Shown in pieces: positions 22,451 to 36,515 of a stretch of 64,000 bases of DNA. Every line of letters begins with the position of its first letter. Within the stretch, counting starts at the first letter, position 1. Under the pieces are notes generated by a model. It saw nothing but the letters and a program-made list of their open reading frames with translations. It ran no database searches and had not been told where the DNA came from. The position numbers and the translations under genes are program-made. Source of the stretch: Sycobia sp. Sy_11 (lineage: Eukaryota > Arthropoda > Insecta > Hymenoptera > Epichrysomallidae); contig JACCIC010000038.1 of assembly GCA_018907035.1 (NCBI GenBank), positions 3,154,001 to 3,218,000 of the forward strand, given 5' to 3'.

Positions 22451-23900
22451 ACTAAGCGCGCGAAAATATTTAAAATATTTACGTATTCGGCTCTGCGAAT
22501 GAAAAATTTTTACAATACACGTCTACTAATAATCCTGATAAGAAAGTTATTTTATATTCTAAGTAAATTTTTCTGGGTTCAGCTCGAAATAACGAACCGA
22601 TCGTACCTTACAGTAGTGAAGTGCATAAAAACATGCCCATATAATTATAGCTAAATAATGGTGTAAATGTCTTCTTCGATATTATTATTCTTTATGATAT
22701 TGATCTATTGATCGAAGCAATAAAATAATAATTACAGTCGACGCTAGTAATAAAGTTTTCTGGAAAAACAAAAGGAAGGAGACGCAAAAAGCTGTGTTTG
22801 CAAAAGGAACAGGGTGTGTAGTACTCTTAAAGGGAGTATACTTTACTAAAATGACGTACGGTATAATAGTCGTCTCGAGAGTGATTTATAATTTTTTCTC
22901 CGCCTGCATCCTGTTTTCTCCGTTACTCTTTTATTGCTGATGAGAGCGCTCAGCGCGGGGCAAGGAGGAAGGGGAGCGGGGGTATAAAATTCGCGATTCG
23001 AAAGTATATACTTCGCAAAATTTGCTCCAGGCCAGGCCAAGGAGATTAATTGTACGAGAGAAACTGGCGCGTCAAAGTGATTAATAACGTAATTAGTAAT
23101 TTAAGGTCGAGGGCGAGTGAATTGCGCGCGAGTTTTGATTTTATTAAATGCAAATTGATTCACATCGGGGCGACGTAACGAGATTTATCGTGAGAAGGGC
23201 GCTTTTTATTAATAATATCCTTTTTTTCAGTTTTTTCTTTTGTCAAGAGCACATAATCCTCGTCGCCATAATCGTTCGGATAGTGAATTTCATCGGAAAT
23301 ATTATATCCTCACACGCAAGATTTTCACACTTTTCCATTGAATTATTCCTCCTGGCTTGTGCCCATACAATTCTTTGGTTAATAATATATTTCTTTCACG
23401 AAGAAAATCAAATAACCTTTTCAAACTTGTAAGCAATTGATTTTGTTTACATATCTATTTAATGCCAACTCCATAAACTTGACCAATATTTTCAACTACA
23501 CTTCAAGTACACTTGACTTTCTTTTCATGATAAGAAAAAATCTTTCGTGTTCAGATTTTTCCATGCTAAATTGTATTAAGACAGTATAGTTTCTCTTCGT
23601 GGATCTCTGTGCGCAGATATACGCACTGTACAAAACTATAAAATAAAATGATTCCGGATTAATTTTACTAATTCATTTCATTCGTATTAAATAAGTTTCG
23701 CAATATACAAGTTAGTAATCACATTTTATAATCATATTTCTTCCAATAAATACGATTATATCCATAGAATAATACGTTTCATTTTTAATCGGGTTATCAT
23801 CTCTATACATCGAAAATTCGTTATACAACATAGCCGCTTGAACGGGCCGAAAACTTAATAAGCAGACCGCATCGTTTCTGGCGAACGAATCCTGTGAAGA
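22451..23900. other. AT-rich stretch, no gene seen
   Basis: AT-rich DNA with a few homeodomain-type words and one octamer ATGCAAAT (23148-23155). Frames are short and unrecognised. Confidence 0.45.
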
Positions 23901-23955
23901 AGGCGCGAGCGCTCCCGGGGAGTTGGGGGTGGATGAGCATCGGCGCACAAAAGCC

Positions 23956-24007
23956 TATATATATATATATACGAACAAAGTAAATGCTGTTCGCGCAAGA
24001 GAGGGAA

Positions 24008-24054
<47 letters not shown>
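23956..24054. repeat. Short (TA)n and (GA)22 array
   Basis: A TA run at 23956-23971 and, after 38 unique bases, an uninterrupted GA run at 24010-24053. Confidence 0.93.
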
Positions 24055-24055
<1 letters not shown>

Positions 24056-25085
24056 CGATCGTAAGAATCTAATAAACCGCAAAGCGACCTACATCATCAC
24101 GGCCGACACCTCCGCTAACAATGCTATCAAGCTCAATTCAGGCTGATTGCAACGGACAGTATATGGTTCCACCGCCCGCGCGCGCCGGCCACGGATAGCC
24201 CCCTCCCCTATCATCCTCCGCTCTCTCGTCTCTCTCCAACATTCCGACTGACGCGAATTCTCTCGCTCTTTTTCCTCTTTTTTTCTCCTCTTACTTTCAC
24301 GCGACTCGCGCGTTCGCTCATGACGGAGAGCCTTAACTGACAATGTTCCGCGTACACGGGATCTTATAGCTGGACGTGCACTCGCGAGGAAGCCCAGAAA
24401 GTACGGACGGACACACACACACACACACACACACACTGTGCCAGCGGACGCGAGTGCGCTGATAAAAAGACAGAAGATCCAAAGAGACAGTGAAAGAGTG
24501 AAAGGGGCGACAGGGAAAGGGGGAGAGAGGAGATTTGGACAGACAGGTAGAAAGATGACAGGAGGACGCCTTCATCTTGTCTGTCTTACGTGCCTTCTTT
24601 CCCCTTCCCTTATACTCTCGGCGGTGGAACCCTCTCCGACTCTTCTTTCGCACTTCATTCTTTCCTTTCTCTGCCAATCATTACCTGGACCATATCTTCT
24701 TTTTTATTTTGTTTTTTACATAATTTAATGTACGAGATTTTTTATATTACACGTCATGAAATCATGTACAGTTTCCTAGTCGTATTTATGAAATTTTCTA
24801 TATTCTAATAGTAAAATATTTAAAGCGCAGTACTACCCAATAATAATTTAATTTACTGCAACTTTATATATTGTTTGTAATATAAATAATAATGTCGTAT
24901 AGCGATATACTATCCAAATATTCGTTTCTTTATGATTATTCGTAGCATTTATCATCAAAAGATGGTAACAACATACCCGAATCTCATATATAATACAATA
25001 AATACACCAATTTCTGCCAATCTCTTTAAATTAAGGCCCGATTCCAATGATTGACAGTTGTACGCCCTGCGCATATTCTAACTCA
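24055..25085. other. Pyrimidine/purine-rich block then AT-rich DNA
   Basis: Positions 24190-24310 are pyrimidine-rich, 24440-24560 purine-rich and 24580-24720 pyrimidine-rich on the plus strand, then AT-rich DNA follows. No gene recognised. Confidence 0.4.
24411..24436. repeat. (AC)13 microsatellite
   Basis: Uninterrupted AC run. Confidence 0.95.

Positions 25086-25089
<4 letters not shown>

Positions 25090-25136
<47 letters not shown>
25090..25136. repeat. (TA)23 microsatellite
   Basis: Uninterrupted TA run. Confidence 0.95.
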
Positions 25137-25137
<1 letters not shown>

Positions 25138-25352
25138 TATATATGTGTATAGTCATACAAAGCCGTTTTGCACATTTCACCTCGCATATAACCAATCAGC
25201 GGGCTGAAGCTGCAAGCAGGCGGTTCGTATACTTTGCTACACGGTCGTCATATACTTTCGCACGCGTCGCTTCAGTTTCCGTCCGCGGGCGGGCGAGCGC
25301 GTCGACGAAGGAATTCGACCCCTCTCCTCTTCCCCTCTCCACGGCTCACCTA

Positions 25353-25355
<3 letters not shown>

Positions 25356-25409
<54 letters not shown>

Positions 25410-25428
25410 GAAGTGAATTCACAGTGAC

Positions 25429-25489
<61 letters not shown>
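25356..25489. repeat. (CT)26, (TA)21 and (CA)7 compound repeat
   Basis: CT at 25356-25407, about 24 unique bases, then TA at 25432-25474 running into CA at 25475-25489. Confidence 0.95.
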
Positions 25490-27240
25490 TGCATGCATAT
25501 TTCCGTTCAGCTCGCTCTACGCCCTGCGGATGTTCTCGGGCGTTATGTGTCGTTTTCGCGGACCGAGTCGCGTCCCCGTTTATAGTCGGGCGTGCACCCG
25601 ATGCTTGCGCGCAGTGTCTCTTATTACCAACGACCGCGACAACAATAATTGCCAGCGAAGAGACCTGTCAGTCGCGCGTCGCGTTGGTGAGGAGGGGAAC
25701 GCGGGTGCGAAGACGCGCCGCGCCGGGGCCGCGGGCGCGCTCGAGTACGTGGCGCGTACAGGTCGGGAATAGAGAGAGGGAGAAGTTGGGGGGGGGGATT
25801 CCAGACTATTTGCGGGTGCCAACAAATAACGTACCAGCTGGTGTCGATCTTTTCAATGTCTCGCATTGTCGCCCTTCTTCTTCTTCTTCTTCTTCTTCTT
25901 CTTCTTCTTCTTCGCTTCCTCCCGCGCCCTTCTCGCTTTCTCCGTCACTTCGACAATGTGTTATCATTTACTCTTGACTCGTCGGTTCTGTTTCCTTACG
26001 CCACCCCCCTTCGGCGCCGTTGAGTTAACCGCCCCGTAGTCGCGCCGTTCTTCGCGCTTCGCGACAGATGATCGTTTTTTTTCGTATTTTGTTTTTTTCA
26101 CCATTATGCTTTTACTTTCTGATTATATCATATTATAAAACGAAATTAGAATAACTGGATCTCTTTCCCAAAAATTATATAGAAAATAATCACTTGCTAT
26201 GTATTGATTTTATACATCTAATTTTTATTGTTCTCGTCATTCAATTAAACGAAATAAATTCTTAAAAGTCTTGAACTACCTTCTCTAAAAAAAGTTGTTT
26301 TTTATTTATTAGCCTTTCAGACCAATTTCGGTCTATTTTAACTTCCATCTATTCAGCTTGTTACCAAGTATGAAGTAGAGAATAGAAAAAAAAGATTAAA
26401 AAATTTTAATACTATTGGAACAAAATATTTAAAGCAGCGTGATATTTGTAAATATTATTCAATCCTCTGTAGAATGACTTTATGGAAATACCAGAAGTAA
26501 TGTTAATTCTTCCACCAAAATTATTCCAATGATTATAAGCAACCGAAATTCAATAAATACTATATTTTTCCAAATTAATTTTTTTGATATGGATAGTTAT
26601 CCTTTCAAATATTTAAGTTTAAAAAATAATTTATCGATATACCACGAGATTAAATAATAGAAAATCGCAGTACTCACTTTTCTGCCATTACAATAAAGCA
26701 ATAAAAAATTGTAGTACTTAATCTTAGAGCATATGTACGTAAGCTCTTACCAGTAAACAATACACGTGACGGGCAGGAAAATAAAATTGTGGGTTAATTG
26801 GGGGAGAATAGTGGGGCATGTGTGGGCAGGAAAATTGTGAGTTAACCGAGCACGGGTACAATTTTATCCCCCGTTAAGTGAATGTTGGCCATATCGAGCA
26901 TCCGCTATGCGGGAAAGTGACGTGACGCGCACGTCCCAGCCAAACATTTCTGCGTTATTATATACTTTGTGCGATTAGCTGCAATCTCATTGTCGATAAG
27001 GTATTGTTTGTCTTCAAGCTCAACTTTAACGGTAGACGTTTTCTTTAATTCACCTTTGACTATGCCGACGCGAATCTATATAGACGTGACTCAACGACTC
27101 GCATAATTGAATATGTACACTGATTAAGTAACGAGATATATAGTTCTTCAAAAATCGCGTAAAACAATTTTACCTGGGAATACCGAATCGAATTAAGTTA
27201 ACATTAGTTGAACGAGAAGATCGAAAACAAAATGTCCTCT
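25490..27240. other. CpG island followed by AT-rich DNA, no gene seen
   Basis: Positions 25500-25770 are CpG-rich and 25874-25913 hold a (TTC)n array. From about 26090 the DNA is AT-rich with no frame of note. A weak minus-strand CCCAG|GTAAAA junction lies at 27174/27173. Confidence 0.4.
25874..25913. repeat. (TTC)13 microsatellite
   Basis: Uninterrupted TTC run. Confidence 0.95.
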
Positions 27241-27585
27241 CAGTAGATCACCTCCGTAGCTTCGTTCCGTATAGATAGAAGGAACGTGGATGATAAAGGG
27301 CAGAAAGAGGGAACCCCGTTGATGGAGAGAGGGAGAGCCAAGTACCAAAGGTAATCTTCTCGCTTATTCTGTAACCCCGAGCCGACAGTAGCGACCGAAG
27401 ATGAATAAAGAGAAGCAGACAGAAAGGGGGGGGGGCGAAAAAAACCACAGTGACAAGAAAGCGAGAAAGGTGGCGCTTCGTCTTCGTCGTCGCCAAAAAT
27501 AGACGTTGTTTCGACCCCCCCCCCGCACTCTTTCCCTATCGTCATCTGCTTCTCTTCATCCGCCTCTCAGAACGCTCGTCGCGTA

Positions 27586-27747
<162 letters not shown>

Positions 27748-27927
27748 GAATCAGCCGACGGACCGATCCGTTCTAATAAATATTGTGTCAGCATAAATAA
27801 GCGTAAGAGCGCGTCTGCAGAGCGAGCGCATGTATATACACCGAGACTCTTCTCTCTCTTCGGCTACCGCTTGTGCTTCTGCTTCGAGAAATGCTGTATG
27901 ACGCGATATGCGAGAGAAATAGAGGGA

Positions 27928-27955
27928 GAAAGAGAGAGAGAGAGAGAGAGAGAGA
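27928..27955. repeat. (GA)n microsatellite
   Basis: GA run of about 26 bases. Confidence 0.93.
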
Positions 27956-28680
27956 AGAGAGGAAGAGCGAGAAAGAGAATCGCTTAGTGTGTCGTCCGGG
28001 TGATGGACGCTTGATCTACAGAAGGACAGGTGCGTTCAGAAACGGCATCAGGCCTATCGTACTCTTCGGTTTCGCTTACTCTACTTTATCTTTTTATAGA
28101 GAGCATGAGTGAGAGAGCGAGAGAGATAAGGCGAGTAGCGTTATTTTTAGACATTCTTCCTTTTCCACTTCGTAGTCGAAGTATGAAACTGAAGCTAACT
28201 GTTCTGAATTAGAAACTTCAACATAAGTATCATCTTTACGAAAAGGGGTGTATTAATAAGATTTTAGATCCTCCTATTAATTCACGAATTTCATCGTGCA
28301 AAAGGAAGATTGCCTTCATTATAGATTTAATTTCATAAAATCTCTATATGATTTCAAAAAATTATAAAATAAAAATTACAATAATAAAAAGTTATTAATA
28401 TGAGAAATATTTTTACTAATAATTTAAATAATAATAATAGAAAATTTTAGTATATATTGGAGTAATTTTCCGAGGGTAAATCAACTAATAGCACAAATGA
28501 ATGATTAAGTTATTGATTTAGTAATATAGCCGCATACAAAAAAATAGACACAATGAGTAGCGGAATCATTCTTATTTAGTTTAAATTGAAAATGAATTGT
28601 AAAAAAATTGTCTGTTTTAGTTTTATCAACAAATGCGAGTAGTTAAGAACAAAAATTCAATTTGGAGCAGAGCAAGCATG
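27956..28680. other. AT-rich stretch, no gene seen
   Basis: Mostly AT-rich single-copy-looking DNA after the (GA)n array. No frames or motifs can be supported. Confidence 0.45.
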
Positions 28681-29240
28681 AGCATAAGCGCTTGAGCATT
28701 GGAGCGCGTTTTCAGCTTTTTCCAGCCCCCAAAAGCCGGTGACTTAAGCCGTTTCCCGTCAGTCCTTCCACCGAGGTGCCCGCTATAACGTTGCCCTGGC
28801 GTACTTTACGCGTCGTACGTCGCCCTGGCGGCAGCTGCTGTCGCCGTCGTGACGCCCCTCTCGTTTCTTGATGGTTTTGCCCTTTGCCTTTTGCTCCCGC
28901 GCTCGTGAATTTCTTACGCGAACGACCGGGGCGCTATTACAGGGGGCCGATTAATAATGAAGCTCCGAGGCCTGAGCGACAGCGCGAACGAGCGAGCGCG
29001 CTCGCACGAGCGATAAGCGCCAGCTAACCTCGGAAATTTGCGGTGAGCTGCGCCTTTGCGCGCTCGCCTGGCCCTTTTGACTCCCTCGCCCCGGCGTGCA
29101 GGATCGAGGGAATTTTTAACGCGGTCGTGCGGAAACTTTGAGAACGGTAACGTCGGAGACTCGCCGCGTCATTAATTAACATTCGAAGCGACTGTTCTCC
29201 TCGCGCCTTTCTGCCTGAAATATTTTTCTGAAACATTGGA
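28681..29240. promoter_or_regulatory. CpG-rich island with homeodomain-type words
   Basis: GC-rich DNA with embedded GATTAATAATGA (about 28950) and TCATTAATTAACATT (about 29169), plus many CGAGCG words. A candidate enhancer by composition and motif content only. Confidence 0.28.
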
Positions 29241-30290
29241 AACGAGTCTCATGGCTGAGCGCACCCGTTCGACAATAATCAAATAAATAGTTCGATAGAG
29301 ACGAGTAGGTGCTTTTCGTTTAGACTAAGACGCGAATAGAAATTTTCTAGGATTTTCTACCTCCTTTCGAGTTTGACGTAGTATTTATAAATATTGTTGG
29401 ATATGACATTTTCTTGAAAAATCATCGATCATAGAAAAAATATATTTACGCTTATTGCGATGTACATATGAAAAATTGAAATGTTTTTTTTTTCTAAAAA
29501 TTTTTATTTAAAACATATCTATATATTTCAAATGAAAATTCTTAAACATCGTTATAAATTCTATGATAATCATTAAGGTGATTTTTAACCAGGTTGAAAA
29601 GATCGGAAACAATTGTCATTGCACTTTGGTATTTTTTAGCACTACTATAAGAAGTAACGACTTGCGAATTGCAGCAGAAGTAATAAAAACGTAGGTTCTT
29701 TCACGTTTGTAATTCGTAATTCTTTATATTATTACCGCAATGATATATTTTTTTAAATTTTACGGAAGGATTTTCTCAGTGTGTAATATTCTAAAATTCT
29801 ACTTTCTTTCCATTTTACAACGCTTTTTTATAAAGAATATACCGTGTTTTCAAAGTTCTAATAATAATGTATAGCTTAAATATTTCTTTAAATGGTACGC
29901 ATACTATATAAGTGTATGTATTAATTTCTAGATCTATTGTTAAGTATATGCGTTATATCCAAGCTCATATCAATCGTAAACAATGTTAGATTTGAACAAT
30001 TTAACAAGTTAAAGTTACTGGTGGCAAGACGGTCGATTGAAAAATGTATTTCTAAATAAGAATTAGTCAATTTTACTCCGGCAAGAAAATCCCCTGAATA
30101 TCCATCGAATCGCCAAATTTACCAGTTCATATTTCGAGAAGATAAAGCAATTTCGACAGCTTAAAATCTATTAGACCATCGCAAACTCAATGACGAATTG
30201 GCAATGGATATCGGAGGTCGCTAACTTGGACTTCTGGACGCAAAACTACAGGAAGAGAAAGAGGGGGAGCTCTCGCGTCACAGACCCTTT
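29241..30290. other. AT-rich stretch, no gene seen
   Basis: AT-rich DNA without arrays or recognisable coding sequence. Confidence 0.5.
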
Positions 30291-31290
30291 CACGATTCGT
30301 CAATTTCTTACACACGACTCCCGTTACCGTGCGCTCGATTCGGCTTCGCGGCATACATTCGAGAGAAAGCTACGACCGCGACTCCAGTTTCAGTTTGGTC
30401 CACGGGTAGCTGGCGCTTGCGGTAGCGCGCGGGTCCGTAGCAGACCCGCTGGCCGTCCTCCGTCCTAAAAATGGCTGGATAAAGCACGCTAATACGCGAG
30501 TATCGGTCGGGGCAGCTGGCATCTCGGGTGACGGGGACAGCACGTATTATATATACGGAAGCGCCCTCGAGTCCAGCGAGGCTGCGACCAGTCTTGCGTA
30601 TCCGAAACCGATCGGTTTATTTGCGCCCCGCTCGTACGGAGGAGCCGATTCTTTCGACAAATACGTCCAACGGATCGAACGAATCCGACGAATGCAGCGA
30701 CGTAGGAGCGTCGCCGTCGCGCGGTGGTCCGCTCGAGCGCGCAGAAGCCGCGACTCCGTTTGGCTACTCCAAATATAGCGGAGTTGATCGCATTCGCGGA
30801 AGGCGGCGGCGGCGGGAGCGCCGGCGCTGGGAGAGGGGAGCGGAGCCAACTACCAGTCGCGGACGTCGCCGTCGATCCGATAAGGCCCGCGCGCCTTCCC
30901 AACCTTCTCCGAAATCGCGCGCGCGCTCGTCCGCGGGTCCGCGATCGCGACTCGCCGCGACGCCTCTTCGGAGCGGTACGGGCCCGCGATTAGACGGCTC
31001 CCGGGCGATTTGCGCACGTCACGCAGGACCGCGGCGGATTTGCGCGTAATGAGGTATGCGCTCGTAAATTTAATTCTCCGCGACTCGGACGCCCGCAGCT
31101 CCTGGGCGCGCGCGGCGGTAAATAAAGCGCGACAAGTGGGCGAAGCTCGGGCGCGTTGGCCGGTGCGACGCCACGGGCGGGAGGGGCAAGGGGGGTTGGA
31201 CAGTGCTAAAATTACGCGCCGCTTATCGAGCTATTTCATTTCGGGCACTCTGGCGACGCGGACGTACGTAGCGACGATCTAATAAACTTC
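30291..31290. other. CpG-rich island
   Basis: Very GC- and CpG-rich DNA with long overlapping stop-poor frames on both strands, Arg/Ala/Ser-rich in translation and unlike known families. ATTA-type words occur near 31058-31066. Possibly promoter or enhancer DNA. Confidence 0.35.
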
Positions 31291-31357
31291 TCCAACGCCG
31301 TGTGGATCAAAATTACACGTTGAAACTTAGTTTCGCGCTCGCCGAGTTTCCCCGTGT

Positions 31358-31380
31358 TCTCTCTCTCTCTCCCTCTCTCT

Positions 31381-31455
<75 letters not shown>
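31358..31455. repeat. (CT)n then (TA)22 compound repeat
   Basis: CT with CCC interruptions to 31410, then pure TA to 31454. Confidence 0.95.
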
Positions 31456-32158
<703 letters not shown>

Positions 32159-33798
32159 AGCAGAGAGGCGATCCGCAAAATTTATTACCGATCGAGACTA
32201 TGTAGCGGCAGTCACCGCGGGATAGATTGTCCTCGAGCTGCCCTGTTTCCAAGAGGGGAAGTAAATTTCGTCCGGTTTTCTCACGATTTTCGACTACTAT
32301 CGATGTAAATGATTGTTTGATAAATTATTATGTGTCAAATGGTATGTGATTAATTTATTAACAGATGCTTTAAAATTTTCCTAATTTATAAATTAAAATC
32401 ATGAATTGCCTTAAAATACAGAGTTTTATTTACCTTATGTAGATAAATAATAATGTTACTTTATACGTAAAATTGAAATACAATATTAACTATTTAAGTA
32501 CAACACTATCTGAAGACTCAAAAGATTTCAAATTTTTAATTTAGGTGAAAATTCCATGTTATATATAACGTGAGCAATAATTTATCGATTCCTTAAATAA
32601 AATCAATAATCTCTCCTTTATATTTTTTAATTTTATCAATATTTTACCAGCAAACACTTGTGTGCTAAACAATGATGTGTTAAATTATTATAGTTATGCT
32701 TCAAGGATATCAATTCTTTTTCGAAAATAATCTTTCGAAGCCTGATGATTAATTGTTTCTGAAGAACGGAAACTATTTCCTAGTTAAAAATTGGAAAATA
32801 GAAATTGGAAAGTAAAGATGCACATAATTGTTTTTTAATAAAACTTGAATATAAAACCGGATCGAACTGCACTTTACCAATACATAACAAATGTCGTGCA
32901 AGAAAAGTTTAATTATTTTAATAATAAATTTTGATGTACATTTAGCGTTCTTACTTGATGTATTAGATGCTTGTAAGTGTACATATTAAAATATCTAAAT
33001 GATTAGCTCGTAAAAATGATAGAAAAATCATAGATTTTTGACAATAAAACCCAAAAATGAGTTCATTTTTAAATTATAAAGAATTTTCACATCAATTTAA
33101 TAGATTTTTCAATTAATAATGTTGAATGAATCGAAAAAATTTTTATACAAAAATAATTGTTTTATTTTTAGCAAAAGTGTCTATTTGGAAATAATTATAA
33201 TAAAATATATTCGACAATCAGAAAGAGTTGTTAATATTATTAAAAAAAAAGAAAGAAATCATAGCTAGAAAAAACATATTAAAAACAGCACCTGTTGTGC
33301 GGTAAAATTTAACTAATAAAATAATACTATTTTGATGTTAGGTTCCTCGAATATCCATCTCGGTTATAATTGATTAATCCGAATCTGTTATTAATGTTAA
33401 TAATGTTCGAAAAATTTATCCAATGTAATTAAATATAAATGTTTTCCAACTGGAAAAATATAAATATTTTTTTAATTCGTTCATTATTTTACAATTACTA
33501 AATGAATAAAAAGAGCAGAATAATACGTAAATGGAACTCGCTTCAAAAAGTTTATTTATATAAATATGCACGATTCTCTACAATTCGATATTTCGGTTCG
33601 AACAAGTACGTATTCCCGTTGTAGATACAACCGATCCAGTTCCAACTCGAGGGCCCGTACGAATAACGGAAAAATCTCCTTTTCCGTAAAATATCTTGTG
33701 TAAATGAATGCAATTTGCGGCTCGTTTCGTTATCGACTATCGCTCCGACATCAGGCGACAAATTGATATTTCAACTCTCCTTTTGATCCGAGCGGATA

Positions 33799-33799
<1 letters not shown>
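32159..33799. other. AT-rich desert, no gene seen
   Basis: From about 32290 to 33540 the DNA is strongly AT-rich with many stops in all frames. It becomes mixed after 33550. Nothing can be supported. Confidence 0.5.

Positions 33800-33848
<49 letters not shown>
33800..33848. repeat. (TA)24 microsatellite
   Basis: Uninterrupted TA run. Confidence 0.95.
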
Positions 33849-33851
<3 letters not shown>

Positions 33852-34347
33852 TCGTTCCGCAATATACGCAATGTACTGCTCCGGTGACTACGTATGTCCG
33901 CGCGCCTTTTCGACATCGGCCGCTCGGCCGCGGCGACCGGTGCGCGTGAAATACGGCCGCGTATAATGTATAATAATAATCGAACCGCGGCACTCTCGAT
34001 AATAATTATTCGAAAGGGGCGAGAGTAACGAAGAAAAAAGAAGGAAAAAATCGAGCGAAGCGGGGGAGAGCCGCGAGCGCTCTAAATCGCTCTGACCTGA
34101 ATATCGCCGATCGGCGACGACGACGACGACTTTATTAAGAGAGCGCCGGCGAAGCCGCGCGAGCAGGAGATCGCGAACGCGAAGCGGCCGCGACGTCACG
34201 CGGCGGGCGGGGAGAGAAGCGGGAGAGTGCGAGGGGTCGCGGGACTTTGATTTTCATCGATACGGAATCGATGATTTATGCTTGGCGCGCTGGCATTACA
34301 CGAGCCCGCAACGCCCACGTATACACACAGCGATACTCGTTGCAGGT
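33849..34347. other. CpG-rich island with a 14-bp palindrome
   Basis: GC-rich DNA containing the palindrome TCGCCGATCGGCGA (34104-34117), directly followed by a (CGA)n run. Frames overlap on both strands and are unrecognised. Confidence 0.4.
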
Positions 34348-34355
34348 ACATATAT

Positions 34356-34430
<75 letters not shown>

Positions 34431-34440
34431 TATATAATAT
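34348..34440. repeat. Long (TA)n array
   Basis: TACATATA units, then about 55 bases of pure TA; the longest TA array in the window. Confidence 0.95.
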
Positions 34441-34527
34441 GCCCGTATAATACGCGCGTAAGGCGTGTCGCGACCGCTCGCGAGCGCGCACACGGGCGTA
34501 AATGTATATACGTATGTATGTCGTGTA

Positions 34528-34533
<6 letters not shown>

Positions 34534-34582
<49 letters not shown>
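34534..34582. repeat. (TA)23 microsatellite
   Basis: Uninterrupted TA run about 95 bases after the previous TA array. Confidence 0.95.
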
Positions 34583-34584
<2 letters not shown>

Positions 34585-36124
34585 CTACAGGCTAGTGTAC
34601 GCGAACGCGTAACTAATTGCACATTAGGCGGGAATTAATCGCTCCTCTCGCGTATACCCGTGGATCGCAATTATAATCTCGGCGCAACTAGGAATGTGAA
34701 ACGTAAAAACGGATACCCCGGCAGCGACACCTTGATTTATGGAAACGTCTTTTGCTGTTTTCTACGTATATGAATACATAGATGCATGTGTGCGGGCACC
34801 GCGCGCCGCGAGAGGAAGGCAGAGGGGGAGACAGAGAGGGCGTGCGTGCACGTATGCATACACCGGCGTAAAGAGAGAGGCATCGACGAGAGTTGGCGCG
34901 GCTATCTTCTTTGATTAACAACTTTTCTATACGATATTCCTTCAACGTGCCCCTTTCCCCTTTTGTGGCTTATTACGCGGTGTACGCGCGTTCCCGTAAA
35001 AAATCAGGCTTTTCTACACGGAGGTTTCGATTTCTTCGAGGAATATGAAACTCTCGCGTTGAAACGAATCGCTGCTTCGCTTTCGTATTATGCGTATGCT
35101 TGTGCACATGTCTCTAGCTGAATACGCAAAAATGTTGGCTGCGGCGTAATCCGTCACGTAGTAGGATCGTTGGGCTGGAGTCGCTTATTTTCCGCGCGAG
35201 CGTGGGCTATCGAGTGATCTCCGAAAGCTGTATTAGAATCGTAGAAGATATGCCGCTCGAAGTGTATAATCGCTCCGCTAAGGATCGCTACCGTTAAATT
35301 CAATAGAGAGATCGCAGGAAATAATAAAAAGAATAAAAGAAAAAAACAATGCCGATTGCGCAGGGACTAATAAATACGCTAGCTTCGAAGATTAAGGTTG
35401 AGATTAAGGTGCATTAATAAAGCATAAGGCATTGTGCGCATTGATTAAGTTGTATTGTACGTTGCACAAAGGCACTTCTATGCACGCGCAACAGCCGTTA
35501 TCCTATTTATCCGACGTTTCTCTACTCAGCGATCGATACGTCAATGATTTTCTCTTCTAACGGTACGAACATAATGAAATCGTGAAAAATTGAAAAAGAT
35601 AAAATAGGGTCCAATTTTATCGGATGTGCTAAGCCCTACAGAGGCACCGAAAACCCGGATTAGTTAACGAAATAACTTTATCTCACTTCTAATGAAGATA
35701 TATTTGGTTCCTTATGGAATTAAAAGACTGCATCCCTTATTTGAAAAAAGGGCTCTAGAATGCGAGAGAATAACTGTTCGATTATGCAACTTTTTTTCTC
35801 GAACGTAGTCACCGAGAATTAGACAGTTGGACAGAAAATGAAGGCGCGCGATAGTCGAGACAGCCTCGTCTCGTTTATCCGCGCGCAACCGTGACTTTCA
35901 CTCGTCGCCCGTTTCACAGACCGCGAAGGAGCTACACAGTCCTGGCCCGTCGAGGCTGTCTCTTTCTACCTCGAATTCATCGATACATTAGTAGCCAAGC
36001 TTGCGAACGTACGGCCGTGTGCGTATACGCGCGGCCATCGTAACGCGCATCGACGTCCTGCACGTTGGCTCTTCTTTTTTCTTCATTTCTCTCGCGCCGC
36101 GCGCGCATGACGAGCGGAAGAGCG

Positions 36125-36127
<3 letters not shown>
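34583..36127. other. Mixed stretch, no gene seen
   Basis: Moderately GC-rich to about 35270, then AT-richer. Two frames of about 80 residues are low in complexity and unrecognised. Confidence 0.4.

Positions 36128-36157
<30 letters not shown>
36128..36157. repeat. (GA)15 microsatellite
   Basis: Uninterrupted GA run. Confidence 0.95.
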
Positions 36158-36161
<4 letters not shown>

Positions 36162-36406
36162 TCAAGGGGGAGAGGGAGTCGCACCCCACCCGCAGCAGTA
36201 GCCGTAGCATTATATCGTGAACACAGAAGTAATTTATAGTTGCAATAATTTATTGGGTACCATGGGGTTTATACTTCGCCTGACGCCTAGCCATCCGTCA
36301 CCGTCAGTGACGTCACCTCCCTCCACATAATGACTACCTACGTCTGCCCTCGTGGCCCCTTCCCTCGCCACCCCTTCCCGGTCGCGCTCCCGGTTAGCCC
36401 TGGCTT

Positions 36407-36411
<5 letters not shown>

Positions 36412-36444
<33 letters not shown>

Positions 36445-36515
36445 TCGCGCCACTCGCGCGCATACACACGTACACACAAACACACACACACACGCACACA
36501 CACACACACACACAC
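36412..36515. repeat. (CT)n and (CA)n repeats
   Basis: CT at 36412-36438, 22 unique bases, then CA with ACG and AAA interruptions at 36461-36515. Confidence 0.93.

Noticed and set aside
30360..30420. Minus-strand ATG reading MPRSRIERT before a GTAACG
   Set aside because: Not similar to conserved TSHZ/Tsh N-termini, and the possible donor is phase 0 where phase 1 is required.
30489..31049. Overlapping long frames on both strands in a CpG island
   Set aside because: Several phases are open at once because stops are rare in GC-rich DNA; Arg/Ala-rich and unlike any known family.
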